64,000 bases of DNA from Paracoccaceae bacterium (GTDB lineage: Bacteria > Pseudomonadota > Alphaproteobacteria > Rhodobacterales > Rhodobacteraceae): assembly GCA_030758115.1 (NCBI GenBank), contig JANREX010000039.1:1-64000 (forward strand). The letters run 5' to 3'. The notes beneath the pieces were generated by a model. The model searched no databases, was not told where the DNA came from, and saw only the letters and a program-made list of their open reading frames with translations. The position numbers and the translations under genes were made by a program. This document shows positions 45,091 to 53,825 of this stretch, in pieces; position 1 is the first letter of the stretch, and each line of letters opens with the position of its first letter.

Positions 45091-45114
45091 ATCTGTATTA
45101 CCAAAGATACAGAT
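45091..45114. promoter_or_regulatory. Candidate GntR operator
   Basis: Perfect inverted repeat ATCTGTAT (45091–45098) and ATACAGAT (45107–45114) with an 8-base spacer. The TGTA/TACA core suits HutC-type GntR sites. It ends 18 bases before the tautomerase-fusion ATG, where a bound repressor would block that arm. Confidence 0.65.
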
Positions 45115-45132
45115 TTCAGAAGGAGGGACGCC

Positions 45133-45708
45133 ATGCCGATCATCGAAGCGCATGTTCTGGAAGGCTATGACAATGATGCGAAAACGCGTCTTGGCAAGGC
45201 TTTGACCGATGCGGTGCAGCTTGTCGTTCCAGCCGCCCCCGATGCCATCACCGTGATTCTGCACGAGATGCCACGCGCGCACTACATGCGCGGCGGCACC
45301 CATCGCAGCGGTGCAGCGGCGCTGCCCGATCCTTGTGCACTGGTGCGCGATTACCTGGCCGCGATGGAGGCGCGCGACCTGGAGCGGGCGCGGGCAATGC
45401 TGGGTGCGGGGTTCGTGATGAACTTTCCCGGCGCCCAGGGCCTGACCACGCTGGAGGAACTGATCGCCTGGTCGAAACCGCGCTACCGTTTCGTCAAGAA
45501 AACCTATGACGGGTTCGAGGCCCTGCAGGGCGAGGGCTGCGCCGTCGTCTATTCGCGCGGCACGCTTTACGGCGAATGGCCCGATGGCACGGCGTTTGAG
45601 GGCATCCGCTTCATCGACCGGTTCGAGGTGACGGCGGGCAAGATCACCCGGCAGGATGTCTGGAACGACATCGCCGAAGTCAAAGCAGCAGGACACCCCA
45701 ACGCATGA
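45133..45708 (+). CDS. 4-oxalocrotonate tautomerase–SnoaL (NTF2-like) fusion protein
   Basis: 191 residues. Residues 1–60 look like a 4-OT family tautomerase: after Met removal the chain would begin with the catalytic proline (MPIIEAHVLEG), and PDAITVILHEMPRAHYMRGG follows as in other members. Residues about 65–190 are a SnoaL-like NTF2-fold domain (LVRDYLAAMEARDLERARAML ... GIRFIDRFEVTAGKI). The fusion should isomerise a keto/enol acid, with the SnoaL half adding a second catalytic or binding pocket. AGGAGGGA precedes the ATG. The stop overlaps hyuB (ATGA), making it the first gene of the plus-strand arm. Confidence 0.85.
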   Translation: MPIIEAHVLEGYDNDAKTRLGKALTDAVQLVVPAAPDAITVILHEMPRAHYMRGGTHRSGAAALPDPCALVRDYLAAMEARDLERARAMLGAGFVMNFPGAQGLTTLEELIAWSKPRYRFVKKTYDGFEALQGEGCAVVYSRGTLYGEWPDGTAFEGIRFIDRFEVTAGKITRQDVWNDIAEVKAAGHPNA

Positions 45709-47408
45709 CCCAGACCGCCGATATCGACCCGATCACCCTGGCTGTTCTGGCGGGTCGGATGGAGCAGATCGCCGACGAGATGGACGCGACCCTGTTCCGC
45801 GCGGCCTTCAACCCGATCATCGCCGAGGCGCATGACGCCAGCCACGGGCTGTATCATGCGGTCAGCGGCGACACGCTGGTGCAGGGCAAGTCGGGCCTGC
45901 CGATCTTCGTGGGTGTGATGTCCTTTGCCGTGAAGGCCGTGATCGACAAGGCGGCCGAGCATGGCGAGATCCGGGACGGCGATATCTACATCTTCAACGA
46001 TGCGCATCTGGGCGGCACGCACCTGTCGGACATGCGGCTGGTGCGGCCCTATTTCCGCGATGGGGAGCTGTTCTGCTATCTCGCCTCGGTCGGGCATTGG
46101 CATGATGTGGGGGGCGCGGTTCCCGGCAACTACAACCCCGCCGCCACCGATGCCTTTCAGGAGGCGTTTGTGCTGCCCCCCGTGCGCCTTGCGCGGGGCG
46201 GCGAGGTGAATACCGACATCATCGACATCCTGATGCGCAACACCCGCCTGCCGCAATCGGCCATGGGCGATCTGAACGGGCAGTTGGGCGCGCTGGATCT
46301 GGGTGTGCGCCGGATGGACGAGCTGCTGGACGAATACGGCGCCGAGACCGTGCGTGCGGCGCTTGATGCCCTTGGTCACCGGGCCGAGGCGCTGATGCGC
46401 GCCGAACTGACCGCCCTGCCCGACGGGCGCTGGGAGGCGGTGGATTACCTGGACAATGACGGGATCACCGACGTGGCCCTGCCGATCAAGGTCGCGCTTG
46501 AGATCAAGGGCGACCGGATGGTTCTGGATTTTGCGGGCACCGCGCCGCGCTGTGCGGGGCCGGTGAACATCGCGCTGCCCACGGCGGTGGCGACGGCCTA
46601 TGTGGCGATCAAGCATATCTTTCCGGCCCTGCCCGCCAATGCCGGTGTGATGCGGCCCATTGATGTGCGTATCCCCGAAGGATCCTTGCTGGCGGCCGAA
46701 TTCCCCGCCCCCGTCGGCGGGTATACCGAAACGATCCTGCGCATGATCGACGTGATCTTTGCCGCCGCCGGGCAGGCCGCGCCCGACCGCGTGGTGGCCA
46801 ATGCCTATGGCACGATCAACGCGCTGTCGATTGCGGGCAAGCGCAAGAACGGCCAGCCCTGGGTGATGTTCAGCTTTTACGGCGGCGGGCATGGCGGCTC
46901 GCCGGAAGGCGACGGGTTGAACCACGGCAACGCGCCGATTTCCACCGCGACGATCCCGCCGATGGAGATTCTGGAAGCCGCCTATCCGGTGATGTTCCGC
47001 AAATGGGCGCTGCGCCCGGACAGCGCCGGGGCCGGTGCCCATCGCGGCGGTCTTGGGGCGGTCTACGAGATCGAAGTGCTGGAGGAGAACGGCGCCGAGG
47101 CCTTCCTGTTCGGAGAGCGTGGGCGTTTTGCCCCCAAGGGGGCCGCAGGCGGCGGCGAAGCCGCATTGAACGTCTTTTCCTACGAGCAGGCGGACGGCTG
47201 GCATCATCCGCCGCTGGCGTCGAAAATGCGCGGCATCAAGCTGGCGCAGGGTCAGGCCGTGCGGCTGGAAACACCCGGTGGCGGTGGCTATGGCAAGGCG
47301 GCGGATCGCGACCCCAAGGCCGTCGCGCATGACGTGGCGCTGGGACTGATCAGCGCGGATGAGGCCGACAAGGCCTATGGCGACGCATGGAAAGGGGTGC
47401 AGGCATGA
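45705..47408 (+). CDS. hyuB: Hydantoinase B/oxoprolinase family subunit
   Basis: 567 residues, typical of HyuB. Recognisable segments are the N-terminal DPITLAVLAGRMEQIADEMDATLFRAAF, then HDASHGLYHAV, AHLGGTHLSDMRLVRP and GGGHGGSPEGDGLNHGNAP. Paired with HyuA it forms an ATP-using ring-opening or carboxylating enzyme; relatives include 5-oxoprolinase, N-methylhydantoinase, caprolactamase and acetone or acetophenone carboxylase. It overlaps both the gene before and hyuA after by ATGA. A cyclic amide or imide is the simplest substrate guess here. Confidence 0.93.
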   Translation: MTQTADIDPITLAVLAGRMEQIADEMDATLFRAAFNPIIAEAHDASHGLYHAVSGDTLVQGKSGLPIFVGVMSFAVKAVIDKAAEHGEIRDGDIYIFNDAHLGGTHLSDMRLVRPYFRDGELFCYLASVGHWHDVGGAVPGNYNPAATDAFQEAFVLPPVRLARGGEVNTDIIDILMRNTRLPQSAMGDLNGQLGALDLGVRRMDELLDEYGAETVRAALDALGHRAEALMRAELTALPDGRWEAVDYLDNDGITDVALPIKVALEIKGDRMVLDFAGTAPRCAGPVNIALPTAVATAYVAIKHIFPALPANAGVMRPIDVRIPEGSLLAAEFPAPVGGYTETILRMIDVIFAAAGQAAPDRVVANAYGTINALSIAGKRKNGQPWVMFSFYGGGHGGSPEGDGLNHGNAPISTATIPPMEILEAAYPVMFRKWALRPDSAGAGAHRGGLGAVYEIEVLEENGAEAFLFGERGRFAPKGAAGGGEAALNVFSYEQADGWHHPPLASKMRGIKLAQGQAVRLETPGGGGYGKAADRDPKAVAHDVALGLISADEADKAYGDAWKGVQA

Positions 47409-49483
47409 GCGAGGCAACAATCGCAGGCCGCATGATCGGCGTCGATGTGGGCGGCACCTTTACGGATGTCTTCGTGCTGGACGAGGCGGCGGGCACGGCC
47501 ACTGTCGCCAAGGTGCCGACCACCCGCCCCGATCAGTCGGGCGGGTTCCTGGATGGCATCGGCCGCCAGGTGTCGGACCTGTCCACGGTGGCGGTGGTGG
47601 TGCATGGCACCACGGCCGGCACCAACGCGCTGCTGGAACGCAAGGGCGCAAGGATCGGCGTGATCACCACAGAAGGGCTGCGCGACGTGCTGGAAATGCG
47701 CCGCCGCGACCGGCCCCGCACATGGGGCCTGCGCGGGGATTTCACGCCCGTTGTGCCGCGCGACCTGCGCCTTGAGGTGCCTGAACGCACGCTGGCCGAT
47801 GGCACGATCCGCACGCCCGTCGATCTGGACGCGGTGCGGGCGGCGGCGCAAACCCTTCTGGATCAGGGCTGCGCGGCCGTGGCGGTGATGTTCGCCAACG
47901 CCTATGCCAACCCCGCCAACGAGGCGGCGGCGGTCGCGGCGATCCGCGAGATCTGGCCGAACCCGCATGTTTCGGCCTCGTCCGAGATCCTGCCCGAGAT
48001 CCGCGAGTTCGAACGGTTCTCGACCACCGCGCTGAACGCCTATCTGCAACCCGAGGTCTCGGGCTACCTCGACCGTCTGGAAACCGCGCTGAAGCAAGGC
48101 GGTTTCGGCGGCGAGTTCATGATCGTGCAATCCAATGGCGGTGTGATGGCGGTGGATACCGCCTGCCGTCTGCCGGTGCGCACGGCGCTGTCGGGGCCTG
48201 CGGCGGGGGTGATCGCGGCGGCCTATATCGCGCAGACCGCCGGTTTTCCCGATGTGATCACCGGCGACATGGGCGGCACCAGCTTTGACGTGTCGCTGAT
48301 TGCGGGCGGGCAGTCGATGCTGTCGCCGCAAACCTCGATCGACTTCGGGATGGTCGTGCGCTCGCCGATGATCGAGATCACGACGATCGGCGCGGGCGGC
48401 GGGTCGATTGCATGGGTCGACAAGGGCGGCTTGCTGATGATCGGGCCGGAAAGCGCCGGGTCCAACCCCGGTCCGGTGGCTTACGGCCTTGGCAACACGC
48501 GCCCCACGGTGACGGATGCCAATGTGGTGCTGGGCCGGATCGACCCGGACAATCCCATCGGCGGCAAGCTGACGCGGCTGGATGTGGAAGCGGCGGCACG
48601 CGCGATTGACGAACATGTGGGCCAGCCCCTGGGCCTGTCCACGCTGGCGGCGGCGGAGGCGATCCTGCGGGTCGCCAACAGCCGCATGGCGGGGGCGATC
48701 CGCCTGGTCAGCATCGAACGGGGGTTTGATCCAAAACGCTTTGCCTTCATGCCTTTCGGCGGTGGCGGCGCGCTGCATTCCGGCGCGATGCTGGCGGATG
48801 TGGGATTGGCGCGGGCAATCGTGCCGCGCTATCCCGGCGTCACCTCGGCCATGGGCTGCGTGATCGCCGACATGCGGCAGGATTTCGTGCAGACGATCAA
48901 CGCCATGGTGGACGGTCTGGACGAGGCCGCGCTGGCCGGGTTCATGCAATCGCATATGGAGCAGGGTCTGGCGATGCTGGACGCGGCCCAGACACGGTTC
49001 GAGGCGCGCGAGACCCGGTTCGAGCTGGACATGGCCTATGTCGGGCAGACCCATACCGTTGCCGTGCCGCTGCCCGTGACCATCACGGAAGGTCGCGTGG
49101 TGCCGCCCACCCGCGCCCAGATCGCCGAGGCGTTCGATGCGGCCTACAAGGCAACCTATGGCCGGTTGCTGCCCAAGGGCGCGCGGCGCGTGATGAACCT
49201 GCGCTCGGCGGTGACAGGGCGGCGACCGAAGTTCGACCTTGCCACCCTGGCCCCGCGCGGGACCGGCACGGCAGAGCAGGCGCGCAAGGGCACGCGTGCC
49301 GTGCATTTCGGGGATCAGTGGCATGACACCGCCATCTACAACCGGCTGGACCTGCCGGTGGGCGCGGTGATTCACGGCCCCGCCATTCTGGAACAGCCCG
49401 ACACAACGGTGTTGATCGAACCGGGCCTGACCGGCACGGTGGACGCCTTTGGCAACACCATCATCACACGGCAGGAGGCTTGA
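47405..49483 (+). CDS. hyuA: Hydantoinase A/oxoprolinase family subunit
   Basis: 692 residues. The ASKHA-fold ATP-binding loop GVDVGGTFTDVFVLD is at the N-terminus, with a second phosphate loop in ITGDMGGTSFDVSLI and the GAGGGSIAWVDKGG motif. It supplies ATP-dependent activation for the HyuA/HyuB pair. The start at 47405 (MSEAT) overlaps the hyuB stop (ATGA). An isochorismatase-fold gene follows after 3 bases, an order also seen in hydantoin and cyclic-urea pathways. Confidence 0.93.
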   Translation: MSEATIAGRMIGVDVGGTFTDVFVLDEAAGTATVAKVPTTRPDQSGGFLDGIGRQVSDLSTVAVVVHGTTAGTNALLERKGARIGVITTEGLRDVLEMRRRDRPRTWGLRGDFTPVVPRDLRLEVPERTLADGTIRTPVDLDAVRAAAQTLLDQGCAAVAVMFANAYANPANEAAAVAAIREIWPNPHVSASSEILPEIREFERFSTTALNAYLQPEVSGYLDRLETALKQGGFGGEFMIVQSNGGVMAVDTACRLPVRTALSGPAAGVIAAAYIAQTAGFPDVITGDMGGTSFDVSLIAGGQSMLSPQTSIDFGMVVRSPMIEITTIGAGGGSIAWVDKGGLLMIGPESAGSNPGPVAYGLGNTRPTVTDANVVLGRIDPDNPIGGKLTRLDVEAAARAIDEHVGQPLGLSTLAAAEAILRVANSRMAGAIRLVSIERGFDPKRFAFMPFGGGGALHSGAMLADVGLARAIVPRYPGVTSAMGCVIADMRQDFVQTINAMVDGLDEAALAGFMQSHMEQGLAMLDAAQTRFEARETRFELDMAYVGQTHTVAVPLPVTITEGRVVPPTRAQIAEAFDAAYKATYGRLLPKGARRVMNLRSAVTGRRPKFDLATLAPRGTGTAEQARKGTRAVHFGDQWHDTAIYNRLDLPVGAVIHGPAILEQPDTTVLIEPGLTGTVDAFGNTIITRQEA

Positions 49484-49486
49484 GCC

Positions 49487-50107
49487 ATGGGCGCATTGAC
49501 CACCATTGACCCGAAACGCACGGCCCTTCTGACCATCGACCTGCAAAACGACTTTCTGCATCCCGAGGGGGCCTACGGTCGCGCGGGGCAAGGATCGGAT
49601 GCGATCAAGGCCCTGCCCGCCCGCGTGGCCCCGGTGCGCGACGCGCTGCGCGCCAAGGGCGGCACCTATGTGTCGGCGCAGTTCACGCTGGTCCCCGGAC
49701 CGGGGGGCGCGCCCCTGATCGCGCCGCATCTGAAACAACTGCGCCCCTTCCTGACCAAGGGCGACTTTGCCCCCGGCGGTTTTGGCCACAGCCTGGTGGA
49801 TGCGCTGGCCCCTGCGGATTACACCATTGAAAAGGTGGCCTATTCCGCCTTCTACCAAACCCGGCTGGAATATATCCTGCGCGCTTTGGGGATTGATACG
49901 CTGATCGTCGGCGGGATCGTCACCAATGGCGGGGTGGCCAGCACCCTGCGCGACGCACATCTGCGCAACATCGAGACGATCATGCTGTCGGATGGCTGCG
50001 CCGCCTTCAAGCCCGAGGTGCATGACGCCACGCTGATTTCGCTGGGCACGGTCACCCATGTGATGACCTGCGCCGAGACCATCGCCCTGCTGGAGGGCGC
50101 GGCATGA
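49487..50107 (+). CDS. Isochorismatase-fold hydrolase lacking the catalytic cysteine
   Basis: 206 residues of the isochorismatase-like superfamily. Of the usual Asp/Lys/Cys triad, D18 (IDLQNDF) and K116 (IEKVAYSAF) are present, but the cysteine position in the VTNxCV motif is Gly149 (GIVTNGGVASTLRDA). Amidases of the family (maleamate or N-carbamoylsarcosine hydrolases) need that cysteine. True isochorismatases such as PhzD also have glycine there and cleave vinyl ethers through the aspartate. So, despite its place beside HyuAB, it is unlikely to be a plain amidase. It overlaps the lyase gene by ATGA. Confidence 0.85.
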   Translation: MGALTTIDPKRTALLTIDLQNDFLHPEGAYGRAGQGSDAIKALPARVAPVRDALRAKGGTYVSAQFTLVPGPGGAPLIAPHLKQLRPFLTKGDFAPGGFGHSLVDALAPADYTIEKVAYSAFYQTRLEYILRALGIDTLIVGGIVTNGGVASTLRDAHLRNIETIMLSDGCAAFKPEVHDATLISLGTVTHVMTCAETIALLEGAA

Positions 50108-50973
50108 GCCTGCGCGCGCGGCTGACCGCCCCCGAGATCCTGATCGCCCCCGGCGTCTATGACGGGCTGACCGCCACGCTGGCCGAACAGGCCGGGTTCG
50201 AGGCGCTGTATCTGTCGGGTGCCGCTGTCGCCTATACGCGGCTGGGGCGGCCCGATATCGGCCTGACCTCGGTATCGGAAATGGCCGATACGATGGCGCT
50301 GATCCGGGACCGGACGGCCCTGCCGGTGATCATCGACGCCGATACGGGCTTTGGCAATGCGCTGAACGCGCAGCGGACCATGCGGGTCTATGAACGTGCC
50401 GGGGCCTCGGCCTTGCAGGTCGAGGATCAGACATACCCGAAGCGCTGCGGGCATCTGGCAGACAAATCCCTGATCTCGAAGCAGGAAATGGCCGGCAAGA
50501 TCGCCGCCATGGCCGATGCGCGCGCGCATGATGCCACGCTGATCATCGCACGCACCGATGCGATCGCGGTCGAGGGGTTTGATGCCGCGATGGACCGGGC
50601 CGATGCCTATGTGCAGGCCGGGGCGGATGTGCTGTTCATCGAGGCGCCGCGCACAGGCGAGGAGTTGGCGACCATCGCGCAGACGTTTCAGGGGCGTGTG
50701 CCGCTGCTGGCCAATATGGTCGAGGGGGGACATACGCCCATCACCTCGGCGACTGATCTTCAGGCGCTTGGCTTTGACATCGTGATCTTTCCGGGCGGGA
50801 TCGTGCGGGCGCTGGCGCGCACCGCGCAGGATTACTACGCCAGCCTGCGCACCAACGGGTCAAACACGCCCTTTGCAGACCGGATGTTCGATTTCGACGG
50901 GCTGAATGCCTGCATCGGCACGCCCGAGATGCTGGCCATGGGCCAGCGCTTCGACGGGCAGGACAAGGGATAA
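50104..50973 (+). CDS. Isocitrate lyase/PEP mutase superfamily lyase
   Basis: 289 residues. The lyase signature KRCGH (113–117, catalytic C115) and the metal-binding DADTGFGN (78–85) are intact, so it should be a C–C lyase of the methylisocitrate or 2,3-dimethylmalate lyase kind rather than a phosphonomutase. Such enzymes cut a 2-hydroxy-dicarboxylate into pyruvate or glyoxylate plus a second acid. Next to a LeuCD-like hydratase, the pair matches the hydratase–lyase step known from dimethylmaleate metabolism in nicotinate-fermenting Eubacterium barkeri. The start overlaps the previous stop by ATGA. Confidence 0.9.
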   Translation: MSLRARLTAPEILIAPGVYDGLTATLAEQAGFEALYLSGAAVAYTRLGRPDIGLTSVSEMADTMALIRDRTALPVIIDADTGFGNALNAQRTMRVYERAGASALQVEDQTYPKRCGHLADKSLISKQEMAGKIAAMADARAHDATLIIARTDAIAVEGFDAAMDRADAYVQAGADVLFIEAPRTGEELATIAQTFQGRVPLLANMVEGGHTPITSATDLQALGFDIVIFPGGIVRALARTAQDYYASLRTNGSNTPFADRMFDFDGLNACIGTPEMLAMGQRFDGQDKG

Positions 50974-50976
50974 GTC

Positions 50977-52344
50977 ATGACCATTGCCCCCAGTCCCGCC
51001 ACGGGTTTCGATCTTGAGGTGCAGACCCTGATCATAGGTGCGGGGGCCTGCGGCATGGTCGCGGCACTTGCCGCGCAGGAGGCCGGGCAAGAGGTGCTGG
51101 TGATCGAGGCCGATCCCCTGCCGCGCGGATCAACCGCCCTGTCCGCCGGGCTGATCCCCGCGGCGGGCACGTCGTTTCAGGCGGCGGCAGGGATCACCGA
51201 TGATGCGACGCTCTTTGCCGCCGATATCCAGCGCAAGGCACATGACGAAAACGACCCCGCGCTTGTCGATGCCCTGGCCAAAGGCTCTGGCCCCGCGATC
51301 GACTGGCTGGCGGCGCGGTTCGGGCTGCCCTTTTCGGTCGTGACGGATTTCGACTATCCCGGACATTCGCGGCGCCGCATGCACGGCCTGCCCACGCGGT
51401 CGGGCGCGGAACTGGTGGACCGGTTGCGCCAGACCTGCGAGGCGGAAGGCATCGACATCATCTGCGAGCGCCGCGCGACGGTCCTGCATCACGAAGGCCG
51501 GACAATCACCGGCGTCACCGTCGCCCTGCCCGATGGCAGCACGGAAACCATCGGCTGCGCGCGCCTGATCCTGGCCTGCAACGGCTATGGCGGCAACCGG
51601 GCCATGGTGGCGGAACATATGCCCGCGATCAGCGATGCGCTGTGGTTCGGGCATGACGGCAACCGCGGCGAGGCGGTTCTGTGGGGGCAGTCGCTGGGCG
51701 CGCGCACGCGGCACCTGGGGGCCTACCAGGGGCATGGCAATGTCGCCCATCCGCATGGCATCCTGATCACATGGGCGGTGATCACCGAGGGCGGCGTGCA
51801 GGTGAACCTTGAGGGCCGCCGCTTCTGGAACGAGGCGCAAGGCTATTCCGAAGCCGCCCGCGCCGTGATGGGCCAGCCACAGGGACAGGCCTGGGCTATT
51901 TTCGATAGGCGCATTGCGGGGATTGCCCGGCAATTCGCCGATTTCCAGGCCGCCGAGGCGCAAGGTGCCGTCAAGACGGCTGACACGGTTGCAACCCTGG
52001 CCGAGGTCACGGGCCTGCCCGCGGATGCGCTGGCCGATACATTGGCGACGATCCCCGATGGCGGCACCGATGCCTTTGGGCGGAGCTTTGCAACCCCGCC
52101 CCTGGCCCCCCCCTATGCGGCCGTGCGCGTGACCGGGGCACTGTTTCATACGCAGGGCGGGCTGGACGTGACCGCAACGGGCCGCGTACGCCATCAGGAC
52201 GGCACAATGTTTCCCAATCTGCATGCGGCGGGCGGCGCCGCCTGCGGCGTGTCGGGGACGGCCGACAGCGGCTATCTGTCAGGAAACGGGTTACTGAGCG
52301 CGGTCGTCCTGGGGCGTGCCGCCGGGGCGGACTGGCCCGCGTGA
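50977..52344 (+). CDS. FAD-dependent fumarate reductase/tricarballylate dehydrogenase-type flavoprotein
   Basis: 455 residues. The FAD-binding motif TLIIGAGACGMVAALAAQEAG begins at residue 17. The central substrate domain has ALSAGLIPAAGTS, and the C-terminal FAD contact is DSGYLSGNGLLSAVVLG. It belongs to the soluble fumarate reductase-like group, which reduces or oxidises C=C bonds next to carboxylates or ketones. It follows the lyase gene by 3 bases and closes the plus-strand arm. It could set the oxidation state of the unsaturated acid used by the hydratase. No signal peptide is seen, so it is cytoplasmic. Confidence 0.85.
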   Translation: MTIAPSPATGFDLEVQTLIIGAGACGMVAALAAQEAGQEVLVIEADPLPRGSTALSAGLIPAAGTSFQAAAGITDDATLFAADIQRKAHDENDPALVDALAKGSGPAIDWLAARFGLPFSVVTDFDYPGHSRRRMHGLPTRSGAELVDRLRQTCEAEGIDIICERRATVLHHEGRTITGVTVALPDGSTETIGCARLILACNGYGGNRAMVAEHMPAISDALWFGHDGNRGEAVLWGQSLGARTRHLGAYQGHGNVAHPHGILITWAVITEGGVQVNLEGRRFWNEAQGYSEAARAVMGQPQGQAWAIFDRRIAGIARQFADFQAAEAQGAVKTADTVATLAEVTGLPADALADTLATIPDGGTDAFGRSFATPPLAPPYAAVRVTGALFHTQGGLDVTATGRVRHQDGTMFPNLHAAGGAACGVSGTADSGYLSGNGLLSAVVLGRAAGADWPA

Positions 52345-52397
52345 CAACGGGGCATTTCGCGGGCCATCTGCCATGTTTGCAGGCATCCGCCCGGTTT

Positions 52398-52412
52398 CGC
52401 TGCGCCGCAGCG
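52398..52412. promoter_or_regulatory. Perfect palindrome upstream of the TetR gene
   Basis: CGCTGCG-C-CGCAGCG is a 15-base perfect dyad 54 bases past the flavoprotein stop and 67 before the TetR ATG. It could be a TetR operator or a weak terminator; no T-run follows. Confidence 0.4.
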
Positions 52413-52479
52413 CGACATTTCGCCGTTGATCATATCTCTGTCATTGCGGGAATCACGGGTGCAGCGTAGGCCGCAAGAC

Positions 52480-53034
52480 ATGAGCACACGCGCCCGCCTG
52501 ACACGACCCGACTGGCTGCTGGCCGGCTTTCAGGCCCTGGCAGAGTCCGGACCCGTCGCGCTGAAGGCCGAACCGATGGCCCGGCGGCTGGGCACCACCA
52601 AGGGTTCGTTCTACTGGCATTTCGCGGATGTGCCGGATTTTCACCGTCAGATGCTGGCACTTTGGGCCGAAGGGGCGCTGGACCATATACCGGCCCTTCT
52701 TGCCGATCAGCCGACGCCGGTTGCGCGTCTGCGCCGGCTGGGACAGGTCGTGGCCGGTGGCGGTCATCCGGTTCTGGGCGATCTGACTGTGGAACCCGCG
52801 ATCCGCGCCTGGGCCCGCGAGGACACAACCGTCGCCGAGGTGCTGGCGCGCGTCGATACCGCCCGCATGGGGCATGTGCAGCAGCTTCTGACCGAGGTCG
52901 AGATCACCAACCCCGAGATGGCCCGCATCATCTATGCGGCCCATGTGGGCATGCAGGATCTGGCTGCCCGTGACGGTCGCGACAATGCAGGCCCGATGGG
53001 CTCGCTGGTCGACCTGGTGCTGGCGCTGCGGTGA
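52480..53034 (+). CDS. TetR family transcriptional regulator
   Basis: 184 residues. The N-terminal DNA-binding domain shows the TetR pattern, with AEPMARRLGTTKGSFYWHFADVPDF as helices 2–4. The C-terminal ligand domain is unremarkable and ends in LVDLVLALR. The ATG at 52480 was chosen over an upstream frame start at 52426, because no binding site favours the longer form. It lies behind the catabolic arm and converges on recO. Its target is unknown; similar regulators in Rhodobacteraceae sit next to recO without linked function. Confidence 0.85.
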   Translation: MSTRARLTRPDWLLAGFQALAESGPVALKAEPMARRLGTTKGSFYWHFADVPDFHRQMLALWAEGALDHIPALLADQPTPVARLRRLGQVVAGGGHPVLGDLTVEPAIRAWAREDTTVAEVLARVDTARMGHVQQLLTEVEITNPEMARIIYAAHVGMQDLAARDGRDNAGPMGSLVDLVLALR

Positions 53035-53041
53035 TCCCGCC

Positions 53042-53779
53042 CTAGCCCTGCGCGCTGCGCCTGGCGAATGCATCCACAAAACGCTGACGCGCCTCGGGCA
53101 AGGGCTTGTTGCCCATGGCGGGCGCCAGGCGTTCGCGCAGGAAATGGCCGGTTGTGCGAAAACCTTCGGCAATCTCGTGATCGGGGGCGGGGCCATGCCC
53201 CATCAGGCAGGGCGGCAGAGGCAGCAAGCGATCCGCCCAGTCACCCGCACCCGCCCGCGACACCGCGCGCCCCGTGCGCGGCGACACATAACTCAGGTCA
53301 TTGGCCCCATGCCCCAGCACCGCGCAGGTGCTCAGGTCCAGGCCGAACCCGGCCTCTTCCAGCAGCGCCAGTTCCCATTGCAGATAGGCCAGCGGCCACA
53401 GGTCCTGGTCCCCCAGCAGATCCAGAAGCGCCTCGCTGCGGGCATAAAGCACGGGATGGCCTTCCCGTTCGGGCAGCGCGAACAGCAGCAATGCGGTGAC
53501 CGCGTTCAGCCCCGCCAGGGCCTGCCTGTCGGACAGGGCCGCCGCCGCGCGGCTGCGCAGGGGTTCGACGGTGTAGCTGCCGATGTGATCTTCCAGTCGC
53601 GCGCGCCAGGTCACGTCAAGCTGCGCGCCCGGCTGCAGGATCGGTGCGATCTTGCGACTGGCCCCGCCCCGCACCACGCCGGCATGGCGGCCATGTTCGC
53701 GCGTGAATACCTCGATGATGGCCGCGGATTCCCCGTGCCGCCTGCTGCTCAGCAATATTCCCTGATCGCGCCAGTCCAT
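53042..53779 (-). CDS. recO: DNA repair protein RecO
   Basis: 245 residues starting [18 protein letters not shown], the conserved RecO opening; a GTG five codons earlier is ignored. The N-terminal OB fold (to about 80) is followed by the helical domain. RecO binds single-stranded DNA and SSB and helps load RecA in the RecFOR pathway. It stands at the end of the lepB–rnc–era–DUF1491 run on the same strand, the usual position in Rhodobacterales. Confidence 0.95.
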   Translation of the reverse strand: MDWRDQGILLSSRRHGESAAIIEVFTREHGRHAGVVRGGASRKIAPILQPGAQLDVTWRARLEDHIGSYTVEPLRSRAAAALSDRQALAGLNAVTALLLFALPEREGHPVLYARSEALLDLLGDQDLWPLAYLQWELALLEEAGFGLDLSTCAVLGHGANDLSYVSPRTGRAVSRAGAGDWADRLLPLPPCLMGHGPAPDHEIAEGFRTTGHFLRERLAPAMGNKPLPEARQRFVDAFARRSAQG

Positions 53780-53825
53780 GGTGTCACTATCCACGCGGGC
53801 GCTTGTGGGACAAGGGCAGATTGGG

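Noticed and set aside
47375-50059. 894-residue minus-strand frame opposite hyuA and the isochorismatase-fold gene
   Set aside because: It is the antisense of well-recognised overlapping genes; its length reflects high GC at third positions.
49487-50107. Maleamate or N-carbamoylsarcosine amidase
   Set aside because: The catalytic cysteine of those amidases is glycine here.
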